64,000 bases of DNA, taken from Litorivita pollutaquae (GTDB lineage: Bacteria; Pseudomonadota; Alphaproteobacteria; Rhodobacterales; Rhodobacteraceae). The notes below the pieces were generated by a model. That model saw only the letters and a program-made list of their open reading frames with translations, did no database searches and was not told where the DNA came from. The translations under genes were made by a program, and so were the position numbers. Positions 1 through 9,052 of the stretch are shown one piece after another. The stretch is taken from the NCBI RefSeq assembly GCF_003205515.1, contig NZ_KZ826482.1:513515-577514 (forward strand), written 5' to 3'. Each line of letters opens with the position of its first letter. Positions within the stretch are counted from its first letter, which is position 1.

Positions 1-1
1 T

Positions 2-1120
2 GGCCTGTTGTCGCCCAACGGCGACGAGGTGCACTCCACCACGGTTTTGGAAATGACCGAGACCGAGCAAAGCTTTACCTTCGAAGGTCTTGGCGCGCGG
101 CCGATCCCGTCGATCCTGCGCGGCTTTTCCGCGCCTGTGATCCTTGAACGTGACAGCAGCGCAGAAGAGCGCGCCTTTCTGCTTGCCCATGACACCGACC
201 CGTTCAACCGCTGGGAAGCCGGCGCGGAAATCGCGCGGCAATTGCGTATGGATATGGCCCGCAGCGGCGGCGCGCCGGACAGCGCCTACCTCGATGCGCT
301 GTTGGACATTGCCCGCGACGACAGCCTCGATCCCGCCTACCGCGCCTTGATGTTGCAACCGCCCGCGCAAGAGGACATCGCGCAGGCGCTGCACGCAAAC
401 GGCACCACGCCGGATCCGCAAACGATTTACGATGTGGCCGAAACCGTCGCCCAAACCATTGCCGAGCATTTCGGCAATACCGCGCCGCGCCTCTATGCGG
501 AAATGGACACGCCCGCCCCCTATAGCCCCGATGCCGATGCGGCGGGCAAGCGCGCATTGCAAGCGCGGATGCTGGGCATGATCACCCGTCTTGACGGGGG
601 CAAAACCGCCGCCGCGCAATATGCCGGGGCCGACAACATGACCCAACAATATGGCGCGCTTTGTGCGCTGCTGTCGCAAGATTTTGGCGGTGATGAGAAT
701 GCCGCATTCTATCAGCAATGGAAACACGACCGCCTTGTAATCGACAAATGGTTCGCGGCGCAAATTGCCTTTACCGCGCCGGAAGAAACCGCCGAGGCCG
801 CCGCGCGTATGACCCATCATGCGGACTTCAATGCGAAAAACCCGAACCGCTTCCGCGCGGTCTTTGGCGCGCTCGCGGGGCATCACGGCGGTTTCCACCA
901 CGCATCGGGCGCAGGGTATGCGCTTTTGGCCGACCATCTTATCGCGCTGGATCCGGTCAATCCGCAAACCACGGCGCGGATGATGTCGGCCTTTTCCACC
1001 TGGACGCGGTATGATGCCGATCGCCAGACCTTGGCGCGCGCGGCATTGGAACGGATCGCCGCGACGGACGGCCTGTCGCCCGACACAAGCGAAATGGTTG
1101 GCCGCATCCTGAGCATCTGA
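2..1120 (+). CDS. pepN: Aminopeptidase N, C-terminal part (5' end outside window)
   Basis: Cytosolic M1-family zinc aminopeptidase that removes N-terminal residues from peptides during protein turnover. The frame is open from the first base of the window, so only about the last 372 residues are present. The catalytic HEXXH zinc site lies upstream and cannot be seen. What remains matches the beta-sandwich and the all-helical C-terminal domain of bacterial PepN: a VHSTTVLEMTETEQSFTF strand region near the start, the RGFSAPV segment, and the helical tail with FNAKNPNRFRAVFGAL and the ending WTRYDADRQTLARAALERI. The gene ends at TGA 1118-1120 and is followed by about 350 nt without a convincing gene. 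Identification rests on overall family resemblance of the C-terminal half. Confidence 0.88.
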   Translation, partial: GLLSPNGDEVHSTTVLEMTETEQSFTFEGLGARPIPSILRGFSAPVILERDSSAEERAFLLAHDTDPFNRWEAGAEIARQLRMDMARSGGAPDSAYLDALLDIARDDSLDPAYRALMLQPPAQEDIAQALHANGTTPDPQTIYDVAETVAQTIAEHFGNTAPRLYAEMDTPAPYSPDADAAGKRALQARMLGMITRLDGGKTAAAQYAGADNMTQQYGALCALLSQDFGGDENAAFYQQWKHDRLVIDKWFAAQIAFTAPEETAEAAARMTHHADFNAKNPNRFRAVFGALAGHHGGFHHASGAGYALLADHLIALDPVNPQTTARMMSAFSTWTRYDADRQTLARAALERIAATDGLSPDTSEMVGRILSI

Positions 1121-1469
1121 CCCACCGCATAGGTATGCCCCTGCCCTGCCCCCGCACAGGCGGCGGCCGGCGCAGGGGCAAAATGCGCAGCGCCGGCGTG
1201 AAATTCATCTTTGAGTAATGCTTGCGGCCCGCAGGCGGCGAAACCGGCCTTTTCGCCGTCAAACCGCCCAAAACTTTGCAATGCGGCACAGCTTGGCCCC
1301 ATCCCCGGCGCAAAAGCAGCGCGGGAATACCCCTATATCTGCGCAGAGCGGACACGCTTTGGCCCATATTCAGTGGCAATTTTAGCGAACTCCATGCGGC
1401 CTTGCCCGTATGAAACCGCAAATGCCCGCCTGTGCCAATCCGGCCTGTGCGCCTCGAATAAGGTCTGTC
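1121..1469. other. Intergenic stretch pepN - hypothetical gene
   Basis: No convincing gene. A 9-bp inverted repeat (1136-1144 with 1172-1180, TGCCCCTGC/GCAGGGGCA) starts about 15 nt after the pepN stop and could be a terminator, but no T-tract follows. Short open frames here lack ribosome binding sites and recognisable content. Confidence 0.4.
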
Positions 1470-2756
1470 ATGCCTGTGCTGACTCCCGTTCTTCACGCCG
1501 TTCTAAACGCGTTCCCCCAACGTCTGCGCCGCGCCGCCCGCTTGGCCAATCCTCTCGGCGATCACGCGGCCGACGCCAGTCCGCTATCGCCCGAGCAGAT
1601 CTCCGCACAACTTTTGCTGCCGGCGCGTCCGAAAACCGCCGAAGAAACCCAACGCGCCGCACATGAAGACCGGGGCCGGTTTCTCGCGCGTCAGGAGCGA
1701 TGGTCGGATCTGAGCGCCGCCATCGCCGAGGCCGACAACAGCCGCGCGCGCACCTCGGCCGGCGTGCCGGTGGCGGATCTTTTGGCGACCGGTGCGCGCG
1801 GCGATGTGGTCTGCGGAATCAACGAAGCCTTGGCCGACGGGGCCGCCCCCTCGATGCTTGGCTTGACCGCGCTCGAAGAGGTTTTGCAAGACATGCCAGA
1901 GGATTACGCCATCGCGTTGATCGTCGCCCATGCCCATATCGACATCGGTTGGGCGTTTCGCGGCAGCGGGTGGCGTGAAGAGGTCGCCCCCTTTGGGCGC
2001 GCGGCATTTTGCGCCCATTTTCAACGCGCCGCCCGCATTTTGGAACCCTTTGAGCCCCTCGCGGCGAACACGCCCTCACTGGCGGCGGCGCACTGTGCAC
2101 TTTTGGCGGCCAAACCACGCCCGCAGGACCATGTCGCCGACACCTATGAAGCCTTGATCAATCTCGATCCGGCCAACCCGCAACCGATGCGTGCCATGGG
2201 AAATCACCTTCTGCCCCGGTGGTTCGGCCGCCGTGGTCAATTAGAATTGGAGGCCCGCCGCACCGCCGCCCGAACCGGCGATATCTGGGGTGCAGGGGCC
2301 TATACTTGGGTCTACCTCGATGCGCTCGCCGTGGATCCAGAGGCAGCCAGCACTCTGGATGTAGAGTTTTTCCTCGACGGGGTGCATGACATTTTGGAGC
2401 GGTCGACAGATCAGCATGTGGTCAACGCTCTGGCCGCCTTCAGCGCCGTCACCATGGCCCCATTGGACCGACAGGTCCGGCTTGATGACAATGCCCGCGC
2501 CGCCCGCGCCGAAATTCACGGTGCCTTGGAGTGGATCTGCACCGATTTTTTACGGGAGTTGCATCCGCTGGTCTGGGCGGGCGCCACGGCGGGACCGAAC
2601 CTGCCCCATCCCCTGCCCAGCCATGAGGCCTTGCGCATCTGCGGCGAAGAAACTGCAAAGGCATGGATCGCAAAAGTGTTCGAGCAAGAGTTGCTGGACG
2701 GCACGATAATCGCCTTTACCCCGCGCGGGTTGCGGCGGCTGGACAAACCCGCGTAG
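1470..2756 (+). CDS. Hypothetical protein, helical, no recognised domain
   Basis: Predicted soluble protein of 428 residues. I do not recognise a family and infer no function. The ATG at 1470 is chosen over an in-frame ATG at 1410 because an AAGG-like Shine-Dalgarno lies just upstream (1459-1463) and the extra 20 residues (rich in Pro, Cys and Ala) look like non-coding sequence. The protein is rich in Ala, Leu, Arg and Glu. It carries several Trp-containing helices (IGWAFRGSGW, NHLLPRWFGRRGQLELEARR), reminiscent of tetratricopeptide-like helical repeats (DPANPQPMRAMGNHLLPRWF), but no canonical TPR can be aligned by eye. No signal peptide or membrane span is obvious. It converges on the GAF protein with about 110 nt between the stops. 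Confidence 0.7.
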   Translation: MPVLTPVLHAVLNAFPQRLRRAARLANPLGDHAADASPLSPEQISAQLLLPARPKTAEETQRAAHEDRGRFLARQERWSDLSAAIAEADNSRARTSAGVPVADLLATGARGDVVCGINEALADGAAPSMLGLTALEEVLQDMPEDYAIALIVAHAHIDIGWAFRGSGWREEVAPFGRAAFCAHFQRAARILEPFEPLAANTPSLAAAHCALLAAKPRPQDHVADTYEALINLDPANPQPMRAMGNHLLPRWFGRRGQLELEARRTAARTGDIWGAGAYTWVYLDALAVDPEAASTLDVEFFLDGVHDILERSTDQHVVNALAAFSAVTMAPLDRQVRLDDNARAARAEIHGALEWICTDFLRELHPLVWAGATAGPNLPHPLPSHEALRICGEETAKAWIAKVFEQELLDGTIIAFTPRGLRRLDKPA

Positions 2757-2865
2757 GAAGAACAGTGGCGCATAGACACCGCCGCCCATACACCACGGAC
2801 GCGCGGCGACGACGCCACCCTGTCCCGTTCTGTCCCGTTCACAGCACAGGCCACGGTGAAAGCGG

Positions 2866-4050
2866 TTAGGACGCCTCGGCCCCGCCCTTATTTGAGGGTG
2901 CCACGGCGGCCCGCCGCGCCGCTTCACGTTGATCAAGGAGCGTCGAAACGATTGCGGCTTCTGACGCGCGCAATTTCTTGATGTGTTTGAAGATTTCCAA
3001 ATGTGCCATGGCCACCACGGTGATGTAATCAAACAATGCCAGTTCGGTTTTACGCCACCCGTCCGGCCGGGGCGCGGCACCGGTGAATTCAAGCACACCA
3101 AAGCTCACCCCTTCGACCGCGAGCGGCGCACCAAGGTAACGTCCCGCCACAGTTCCGCCAAGACAGGTGCGGCGCGCAAGCGGCTGCGCCGTACAATCGG
3201 GCAAGACCAACCGATCCTGCCCGGTGAGCAACTGCGCGGCATAGGTGCCCTCCACCCCCACAGGCGAATCGGCGGCGGCGCGCTGCCCGGCCTCCGACAG
3301 GACCCCATGATCAAAACTGGCAAGAATATCGGCGTTTTCCGCGCAAACGCGGGCAATGCGCCCGCTCTCCATCCCCAGTACCTGCGCCCCATCGCGCAAC
3401 AACACGGCAAACCGTTCCTCGATACTTTGACCGGCGCGCATAAATGACCGCATGATCCGCTCTTGCGCCTCGGCCTGATCCTTGAGCCCCGCTTGCATTT
3501 GCTGGGTCTCGGCTTGGGCCTCTTGCCCGTCCAAATGCCCCGCGAGCAACGCCACTTCGCGGCTGACACAAAGTGCGAGGTCGGTGATTTTGCGCTCATC
3601 GTCGGCGTTCCAATCACGCGGTACCCCGTCGAGCACACAAAATGATCCCCAAATTGCCCCTCCCGGGGCATAGACCGGCACACCCAGATAGGCACGAAGC
3701 CCATGCGCGTTGACCACCGGGTTGTCCTTGATCCGATCATCATCCTGCGCGTTCGATACAACCAAGGGCGCATCGCCGCCCTTCATATGGATACAGGCGG
3801 AATGCGTGTAAGGGATGTCGACAGTTCCGGCCAAATCAACGGGAAACCCGTGTTGGCTTTTGATATATTGCCGCGCCTGATGATCGTCGAAGAAGCTGAT
3901 CATCGCAATCGGCACATCCAATAAATCGCATGCCAGACGCGTCAATGCATCCATGGCTGGATCACGCGGTGCATCGATCAATCCCAATGCCGTCAAGAGG
4001 TCGAGTTCGGTTCGCCCGGCACGGGGTATCGGAGTATGCTCTAAGGTCAT
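2866..4050 (-). CDS. Double GAF-domain sensory protein
   Basis: Cytoplasmic protein of 394 residues built from two GAF modules. The first (about 18-165) has the usual pattern LTRLACDLLDVPIAMISFFDDHQARQ, with FPVDLAGTVDIPYTHSAC and a closing YLGVPVYAPGGAIWGSFCVLD. After a helical linker (about 170-215, QAEAQERIMRSFMRAGQSIEERF) the second GAF follows (about 205-345, RDGAQVLGMESGRIARV ... RYLGAPLAVEGVSFGVLEF). The C-terminal helix has no kinase, GGDEF, EAL or helix-turn-helix domain, so the output partner is unknown. GAF pairs usually bind small ligands or sense redox or light. The gene is transcribed divergently from gatB, and an exact CtrA-type site lies 43 nt upstream of its ATG. It may therefore belong to the CtrA regulon of this lineage (inference). 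Confidence 0.8.
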   Translation of the reverse strand: MTLEHTPIPRAGRTELDLLTALGLIDAPRDPAMDALTRLACDLLDVPIAMISFFDDHQARQYIKSQHGFPVDLAGTVDIPYTHSACIHMKGGDAPLVVSNAQDDDRIKDNPVVNAHGLRAYLGVPVYAPGGAIWGSFCVLDGVPRDWNADDERKITDLALCVSREVALLAGHLDGQEAQAETQQMQAGLKDQAEAQERIMRSFMRAGQSIEERFAVLLRDGAQVLGMESGRIARVCAENADILASFDHGVLSEAGQRAAADSPVGVEGTYAAQLLTGQDRLVLPDCTAQPLARRTCLGGTVAGRYLGAPLAVEGVSFGVLEFTGAAPRPDGWRKTELALFDYITVVAMAHLEIFKHIKKLRASEAAIVSTLLDQREAARRAAVAPSNKGGAEAS

Positions 4051-4092
4051 GGGGTGCTCGCTTGCTGATTGACCATGGGTAAGGCGGGATAA

Positions 4093-4108
4093 TTAACAAA
4101 ACCTTAAC
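4093..4108 (+). promoter_or_regulatory. Candidate CtrA binding site
   Basis: TTAA (4093-4096), a 7-nt spacer, and TTAAC (4104-4108) match the full alphaproteobacterial CtrA consensus exactly. The site lies in the divergent spacer, 43 nt from the start of the GAF gene and about 190 nt from the gatB start. It therefore more plausibly serves the GAF gene. Binding is inferred from the motif only. Confidence 0.5.
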
Positions 4109-4295
4109 GTTTACCCTGACGCCGCCACCATCGGCATGCAGGCGCATATATCCACCTGCTTTGCCTGTTTCTTGATCTTTGTGCATGCGGCCCCGAAAGC
4201 GCCCGCTCATGGCGTGCTTTGATCGCTGCACCCTCTTGCCCCCGTATCGCCGCTGCCATAAAACGCGGCAAAGCCTGCGCGCAAAGGAGACCCTC

Positions 4296-5810
4296 ATGCT
4301 CGATCTGACCTTTGAAACCCCGAAACCCAAAGTGATCGCCGGTGCAAAACACGATTGGGAATTGGTCATCGGGATGGAGATCCACGCGCAGGTCTCGTCC
4401 AATGCCAAACTGTTTTCCGGCGCGTCGACAAAATTCGGCGCAGAGCCGAATTCCAATGTGGCCTTCGTCGATGCCGCCATGCCGGGCATGTTGCCGGTGA
4501 TCAACAATTACTGCGTCGAGCAGGCCGTGCGCACCGGCCTCGGCCTCAAGGCGGATATCAACCTGTTCTCCGCCTTTGACCGCAAGAACTATTTCTACCC
4601 CGACCAGCCCGCAGGCTATCAGATCAGCCAGCTCTACCACCCCATCGTGGGCGAAGGCGAAGTCATCGTGGATATGGGGCCGGGCGTCGCGCGCCGTGTG
4701 CGCATTGAACGCATCCACCTTGAACAAGACGCCGGCAAGTCGATCCACGACATGGATCCCAATAGCTCTTTCGTGGACCTGAACCGCGCGGGCGTTGCCC
4801 TTATGGAGATCGTCTCGCGCCCCGATATTCGCGGCCCCGAAGAAGCCGCCGCCTATATGCTGAAACTGCGTCAGATCTTGCGCTATCTCGGCACATGTGA
4901 TGGCGACATGCAAAGCGGGAACCTGCGTGCCGATGTGAACGTGTCCGTCTGCCGTCCGGGGCAGTATGAGAAATATCAAGAAACGCAGGATTTTTCGCAT
5001 CTGGGCACGCGGTGCGAGATCAAGAACATGAACTCCACCCGTTTCATTCAACAGGCCATTGAGGTCGAGGCGCGGCGCCAGATCGCCATTCTCGAAGGGG
5101 GCGGTGAAGTCGATCAGGAAACCCGCGGCTTTGACCCGGATCGCGGCGAGACACGCACACAGCGCTCCAAGGAAGAAGCGCATGATTACCGCTACTTCCC
5201 CGACCCCGATCTGCTCCCGTTGGAGATTGAACAGGATTGGGTGGATGAGATCGCCAAGACCTTGCCCGAGCTGCCCGACGAGAAAAAAGCGCGGTTTGTC
5301 AAAGTTTTGGGCCTGTCAGAATATGACGCGGGCGTGTTGACCGCCGATACGGTTAACGCCGATTATTTCGAAGAAGTGGTCGCCACCGGCAAGGATGGCA
5401 AGCTCTCCGCGAACTGGGTGATCAACGAGCTGTTTGGCCGTCTGAAAAAGGACGACAAGGACATCGAAGATTGCCCTGTGTCGCCTGCGCAACTGGGCGG
5501 CATCGTGGCCCTGATCAAGGCGGGCGACATTTCGGGGAAAATCGCCAAAGACCTGTTCGAGATTGTCTATACCGAAGGCGGCGATCCGGCGCAGATCGTG
5601 GACGCGCGCGGCATGAAACAGGTCACCGATACCGGCGCGATCGAGACCGCAGTGGACGAGATCATCGCCGCCAACCCCGATCAGGTCGAGAAGGCAAAAG
5701 CCAATCCCAAGCTGGCCGGTTGGTTTGTCGGTCAGGTGATGAAAGCCACCGGCGGCAAAGCCAACCCCAAGGTGGTCAACGAATTGGTCGCGGCGAAATT
5801 GGCCCCCTGA
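4296..5810 (+). CDS. gatB: Asp-tRNA(Asn)/Glu-tRNA(Gln) amidotransferase subunit B
   Basis: Subunit of the GatCAB amidotransferase, which converts mischarged Glu-tRNA(Gln) and Asp-tRNA(Asn) to Gln- and Asn-tRNA in the cytoplasm, with ammonia from GatA and ATP-activated transamidation on GatB. The 504-residue length is normal. The GMEIHAQ motif is at 26-32, followed by [13 protein letters not shown], the [13 protein letters not shown] and [10 protein letters not shown] signatures, [11 protein letters not shown], and a C-terminal YqeY-like tail domain that ends in [25 protein letters not shown]. The start at 4296 is chosen for the AAAGGAG ribosome site 6-7 nt before it. The frame is open upstream to 4179, but without a ribosome site. 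gatA and gatC are not adjacent. Confidence 0.97.
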   Translation: MLDLTFETPKPKVIAGAKHDWELVIGMEIHAQVSSNAKLFSGASTKFGAEPNSNVAFVDAAMPGMLPVINNYCVEQAVRTGLGLKADINLFSAFDRKNYFYPDQPAGYQISQLYHPIVGEGEVIVDMGPGVARRVRIERIHLEQDAGKSIHDMDPNSSFVDLNRAGVALMEIVSRPDIRGPEEAAAYMLKLRQILRYLGTCDGDMQSGNLRADVNVSVCRPGQYEKYQETQDFSHLGTRCEIKNMNSTRFIQQAIEVEARRQIAILEGGGEVDQETRGFDPDRGETRTQRSKEEAHDYRYFPDPDLLPLEIEQDWVDEIAKTLPELPDEKKARFVKVLGLSEYDAGVLTADTVNADYFEEVVATGKDGKLSANWVINELFGRLKKDDKDIEDCPVSPAQLGGIVALIKAGDISGKIAKDLFEIVYTEGGDPAQIVDARGMKQVTDTGAIETAVDEIIAANPDQVEKAKANPKLAGWFVGQVMKATGGKANPKVVNELVAAKLAP

Positions 5811-6028
5811 CCTAAAGACCGGCGCACCGGCCCCTGAACTGCGCCGCCGCCTTTGCCGTTTACTGCGGCAGGGCGGGGGTTACGGGTCTCGCCGTTGTGA
5901 ATTTATTTGAAAACGTCTTAAATTTCGACTATTTTGTGTGCCATTCAACACAGGATCCATTTTGACTAAACCACCCTGTTTTCTGCCCAAGCTGCCTTGG
6001 GCCTCTATAATTTGAAAGGATTACCCTG

Positions 6029-6652
6029 ATGAAGGCCATTTTTGCTTCTGTTCTGGCGCTTTACGCTGCCACCCCTGCCCTTGCCGAAACCGTTGTCATG
6101 ACCTTTGACGACGTGGCCGGCGATTATACCGCGTTCGACGATACCCTCGGGGACAGCACCCATGTGGATGTGACCAATGACACCCTATACGGGTTTGGAA
6201 GCGCCGGTGTTTATGAAAGCCACCTCGAGCACTGGACCAATAATTACAGCGGCCTCACCGATATTGCCTTCCCCAGCGCCAGCGGCCGCGTTGGACAACT
6301 CGCATTTGGGATCGACGCCGGATATGAGCTGACCTTCGACAGCTTTGATTTTGGGAACTATTTTGATGGCTCCACAGCCCGCGACGCCAGTTTCCGGATC
6401 TATGATGCGGCTTGGGGTCTTGTCTGGAGCAGCGATGTTACGGGCCACACCGGCGCGGCGGTCACCATGACGCCCGGCGTTGCAATCACCGGCACGGGCT
6501 ATTTCCAATGGGGCACCGATTGGAATATCGGCATCGATAATTTCGCCTATAGCGTTGCGGAAATCACCCCTGCGGTGCCGCTGCCTGCGGGTCTGCCGCT
6601 CTTGTTGGCCGGTTTGACCGGTTTTGGCGTGCTGCGCCGCCGCAAGTCCTAA
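6029..6652 (+). CDS. Secreted VPLPA-CTERM (PEP-CTERM-like) surface protein
   Basis: Exported protein of 207 residues. A signal peptide occupies about 1-19 (hydrophobic core FASVLALYAA, cleavage after ALA). The middle is Gly/Asp/Ser/Thr-rich and beta-strand-like, with no catalytic motif. The C-terminus is a tripartite sorting tag: VPLPAGLPLLLAGLTGF followed by the basic tail RRRKS. This matches the VPLPA-CTERM variant of PEP-CTERM signals, which an exosortase recognises to process and anchor or release proteins during exopolysaccharide-linked secretion. No exosortase is in the window. A ribosome site (AAAGGATT) precedes the ATG, and a strong inverted repeat follows the stop. It is probably monocistronic, and its substrate or structural role is unknown. 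A second protein with this tag lies at 60573-61166. Confidence 0.85.
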   Translation: MKAIFASVLALYAATPALAETVVMTFDDVAGDYTAFDDTLGDSTHVDVTNDTLYGFGSAGVYESHLEHWTNNYSGLTDIAFPSASGRVGQLAFGIDAGYELTFDSFDFGNYFDGSTARDASFRIYDAAWGLVWSSDVTGHTGAAVTMTPGVAITGTGYFQWGTDWNIGIDNFAYSVAEITPAVPLPAGLPLLLAGLTGFGVLRRRKS

Positions 6653-6660
6653 ATAACACC

Positions 6661-6695
6661 GGCGGGCGCAGCCTCTTGGCTTGCATGCGCCCGCC
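6661..6695 (+). terminator. Inverted repeat after the VPLPA-CTERM gene
   Basis: A perfect 10-bp inverted repeat (6661-6670 GGCGGGCGCA with 6686-6695 TGCGCCCGCC) begins 8 nt after the stop. There is no T-tract, so intrinsic termination is plausible but not certain. Confidence 0.55.
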
Positions 6696-6737
6696 AGCTC
6701 TGCTCACATATGCGCTCAACCTCAGAGGAGAGCGCGT

Positions 6738-7211
6738 GTGACCAAAGCCTATCTTTCGCCATGGACCGACATCAAACCCGAGTGGATCGACGTGAACGAT
6801 CACCTCAACATGGCCTATTACAGTGTGCTCTTCGATCACGGCTGCGATGCGATGTTCGACGAGTTCGGCATCACACGCGATTATGTCAAGAAACGCCAGA
6901 TGACGACCTATGCGGCCGAATTCCGCATTCGGTATTTGCGCGAATTGCATCTGGGGGACAAAACCCGCACCAGCTTTCAATTGCTTGAAATCACGGAAAA
7001 AAGTTTCCACTACTGTATGGAATTGATCCATGAGGACGGTTGGGTTTCCGCGACCGGTGAAGGCATCTGCCTGCATATTGACCGCTCCGGTCCGCGCGTC
7101 GCGCCCTTCCCGCCGGATATTTTTGCCCGCATTGAGGCGCTCTATACCGCGCAAAAGGACATGCCGCGCCCCGATCACGTCGACCAATTGATGCGGGTGC
7201 GCCGCAAATAG
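6738..7211 (+). CDS. Hotdog-fold acyl-CoA thioesterase family protein
   Basis: Cytoplasmic hotdog (4HBT-like) protein of 157 residues that probably hydrolyses an acyl- or betainyl-type CoA thioester. The N-terminal DVNDHLNMAYYSVLFDHG segment corresponds to the conserved Asp/His/Asn active-site helix of YbgC/FcbC-like thioesterases. It is followed by strands with TYAAEFRIRYLRELHLGD and ATGEGICLHIDRSGPR. The GTG start at 6738 is chosen because AGAGGAG lies 7 nt upstream. An in-frame upstream ATG at 6681 lies inside the terminator-like inverted repeat of the previous gene. The sequence is closest in style to the betainyl-CoA thioesterase group of Rhodobacterales, but no carnitine or choline genes are adjacent, so the substrate is open. 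It converges on the TSUP permease with a 10-nt gap. Confidence 0.8.
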   Translation: MTKAYLSPWTDIKPEWIDVNDHLNMAYYSVLFDHGCDAMFDEFGITRDYVKKRQMTTYAAEFRIRYLRELHLGDKTRTSFQLLEITEKSFHYCMELIHEDGWVSATGEGICLHIDRSGPRVAPFPPDIFARIEALYTAQKDMPRPDHVDQLMRVRRK

Positions 7212-7221
7212 GGGCAACTCC

Positions 7222-7971
7222 CTATTTCAAAAAGAAAATCAATGTCGTCGCAGCCCCGATTGCGACGATGCCCCACCGCAAAAGATCCGTGCGGGTGATG
7301 CGCCGCGCCGCCTGTGCGCCGACATATCCCCCCGCAGCGGAGGACACCATCATCACCGCCGCCTCCTGCCATGCGATCAATCCGGCCGCGATAAAAGCCA
7401 CCGTCGCCACCACCGAAATCACCGCCGAAAGCAGGGTTTTGATCCCGTTCATTCCATGGATGTTGACGTATCCCAGCATCCCGAATGTGGCGAGCAAGAT
7501 GATGCCCAACCCGCCGTTGAAATAGCCGCCGTAGAGGCTGACCGCGAAGACCGCAGCGGTGGAAATACCCACCCCCGCCTGCCCCGCGCCGCGCTTGTTC
7601 AATTGCCGCAAAATCCACGGGCCCGCGCCGAATAAGACCGTCGCCAGAAAAAGCAGCCACGGCACCAGACCGCTGAACAAATCATTCGATGTCACAAGCA
7701 GCAAACCGCCGCCCAACACGCCGCCAATGGCCGCGGTGATCACGATGGCTTTCAACCCCATCGGCCCCTCGGTCTGCACCTCCCGGCGAAAGGCATAGGC
7801 ACTGCCGAGATATCCGGGCAAGGCGGCAAAAGTCGCCGTGGCATTCGCCGTTACCACTGGCAAGCCGACATAGACCAAGGCCGGAAAGGTCAAAAACGTG
7901 CCGCCCCCCGCGACCGCATTGAGAATACCGGCCACAAATCCGGCAGCGACAAGCACGAGAATATCGAACAT
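7222..7971 (-). CDS. TSUP (TauE/SafE) family membrane permease
   Basis: Inner-membrane transporter of 249 residues in the sulfite exporter TauE/SafE family, which moves sulfite, sulfoacetate or other organosulfur anions. It has about eight hydrophobic helices in two related halves. The signature GFVAGILNAVAGGGTFLTFPAL lies in the first helix pair, and the mirrored GGYFNGGLGIILLATFGMLG in the second half. The ATG at 7971 is preceded by GGAG. The frame continues to 8457, but that extension overlaps the divergent DUF4177 gene and is not hydrophobic. No sulfonate-degradation gene is next to it, so the substrate cannot be assigned. It is transcribed divergently from the DUF4177 gene. Confidence 0.88.
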   Translation of the reverse strand: MFDILVLVAAGFVAGILNAVAGGGTFLTFPALVYVGLPVVTANATATFAALPGYLGSAYAFRREVQTEGPMGLKAIVITAAIGGVLGGGLLLVTSNDLFSGLVPWLLFLATVLFGAGPWILRQLNKRGAGQAGVGISTAAVFAVSLYGGYFNGGLGIILLATFGMLGYVNIHGMNGIKTLLSAVISVVATVAFIAAGLIAWQEAAVMMVSSAAGGYVGAQAARRITRTDLLRWGIVAIGAATTLIFFLK

Positions 7972-8154
7972 GGAGGCTCCTTGCGCAGATGGGCCGACTG
8001 GCGCGGCCTGTTCTTCTGTCTGGCACGGGAGGGTGGCTGGGTGCAATCCCGTGATCCTGCCACATCCGCCGCCGCCCTTTCCCCACTCTGACTGCGCTGC
8101 TAAGCTTGGCGCATTGCAATATGATTTTCCCAAGACCCAGCGACCGAGACCATT

Positions 8155-8724
8155 ATGATCCAATATGACTACCGCGTGATCCCCGCCCCCACCAAAGGCC
8201 GCAAAGCCAAGGGGATAAAAACCGCCGAAGCGCGTTTTGCCCATACCATTGAAACCGTCATGAATGAGATGGCGGCGCAGGGATGGGAGTTTCAACGCGC
8301 CGAAACCCTGCCCAGCGAGGAGCGTTCGGGGCTGACCTCGACCACGGTAAATTATCGCAACCTCTTGGTGTTTCGCCGCCCCAAAAACGGCGCGACCGAG
8401 AGCTTTGCGCCGAGGTTGCTTGATGCGCCGGCACCGCAAGAGGCCGCTGAGGTGCAACCTGCGCTGCCTGACGCCCCGCCCGCATCCGAAACAGCACCCA
8501 TATCCACGTCAGAACACGCGGCCCAAAGCCCCGCCGCAGTAGAAACAAAGCCCGCCGATCCACCGGTGCCCGCCCCGACCGCCCAGGACGGCGCGCCCGC
8601 CGATAACGGGGCCGACAACGGGGTCGAAGGCACGGTGCCGCCGGATCCGTCTTTGGCCCGCGCCGTGCGCCGCCGCGCCGCACTGATCGGGAGGGCCGTG
8701 GACACCAAAGAGTCGCAGGATTAG
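8155..8724 (+). CDS. DUF4177-like protein with Pro/Ala-rich tail
   Basis: Small protein of 189 residues. The first ~75 residues form a compact domain of the DUF4177 type (YDYRVIPAPTKG ... ETVMNEMAAQGWEFQRAETLP ... NYRNLLVFRRP). The rest is a low-complexity Pro/Ala/Glu stretch (about 80-165) that ends in a basic helix ARAVRRRAALIGRAV. No signal peptide or membrane span is present. The function of this domain is not established. The gene is divergent from the TSUP permease, and its stop overlaps the bolA stop by 4 nt tail-to-tail. Confidence 0.7.
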   Translation: MIQYDYRVIPAPTKGRKAKGIKTAEARFAHTIETVMNEMAAQGWEFQRAETLPSEERSGLTSTTVNYRNLLVFRRPKNGATESFAPRLLDAPAPQEAAEVQPALPDAPPASETAPISTSEHAAQSPAAVETKPADPPVPAPTAQDGAPADNGADNGVEGTVPPDPSLARAVRRRAALIGRAVDTKESQD

Positions 8725-8978
8725 GCCGACAGATCCAAGGCCAAAGCGTGAATTTCTCCCATCAACTCGGCCCCGATCGCCCCATGCACGGCACGGTGAC
8801 GGGCCAAACGATTCATTTGCGCAAATTCCGGTGCCTTCACCACCACCCGAAAATGTGACTGCCCGCCTTCCTGATACCCTGCGTGGCCCCGATGTGCTTC
8901 GCTTTCATCAAATACTTCAATTACTTGCGCATCGAACGCCTGTTCCAGCTTTGCGCGAATTTTTGCAGATCTATCCAT
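8721..8978 (-). CDS. BolA family protein
   Basis: Cytoplasmic BolA-type protein of 85 residues. Such proteins partner with monothiol glutaredoxins to handle [2Fe-2S] clusters, and some influence the cell envelope and stress responses. It shows the alpha-beta-alpha BolA layout: IRAKLEQAFDAQVIEVFDES, then the variable HRGH loop with His residues that can ligand a cluster, SHFRVVVKAPEF, and the conserved RHRAVHGAIGAELMGEIHALAL helix. The ribosome site GAGGGA precedes the ATG. It overlaps the DUF4177 gene by 4 nt at the 3' ends and is divergent from the J-domain gene. Confidence 0.93.
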   Translation of the reverse strand: MDRSAKIRAKLEQAFDAQVIEVFDESEAHRGHAGYQEGGQSHFRVVVKAPEFAQMNRLARHRAVHGAIGAELMGEIHALALDLSA

Positions 8979-9052
8979 TATTTTCCCTCATGCCCCTTCT
9001 ATCCCAGCGTCAGTAGTCTAAACTCTACGGCCTGAGTCGGAAAGGTGAGCCA

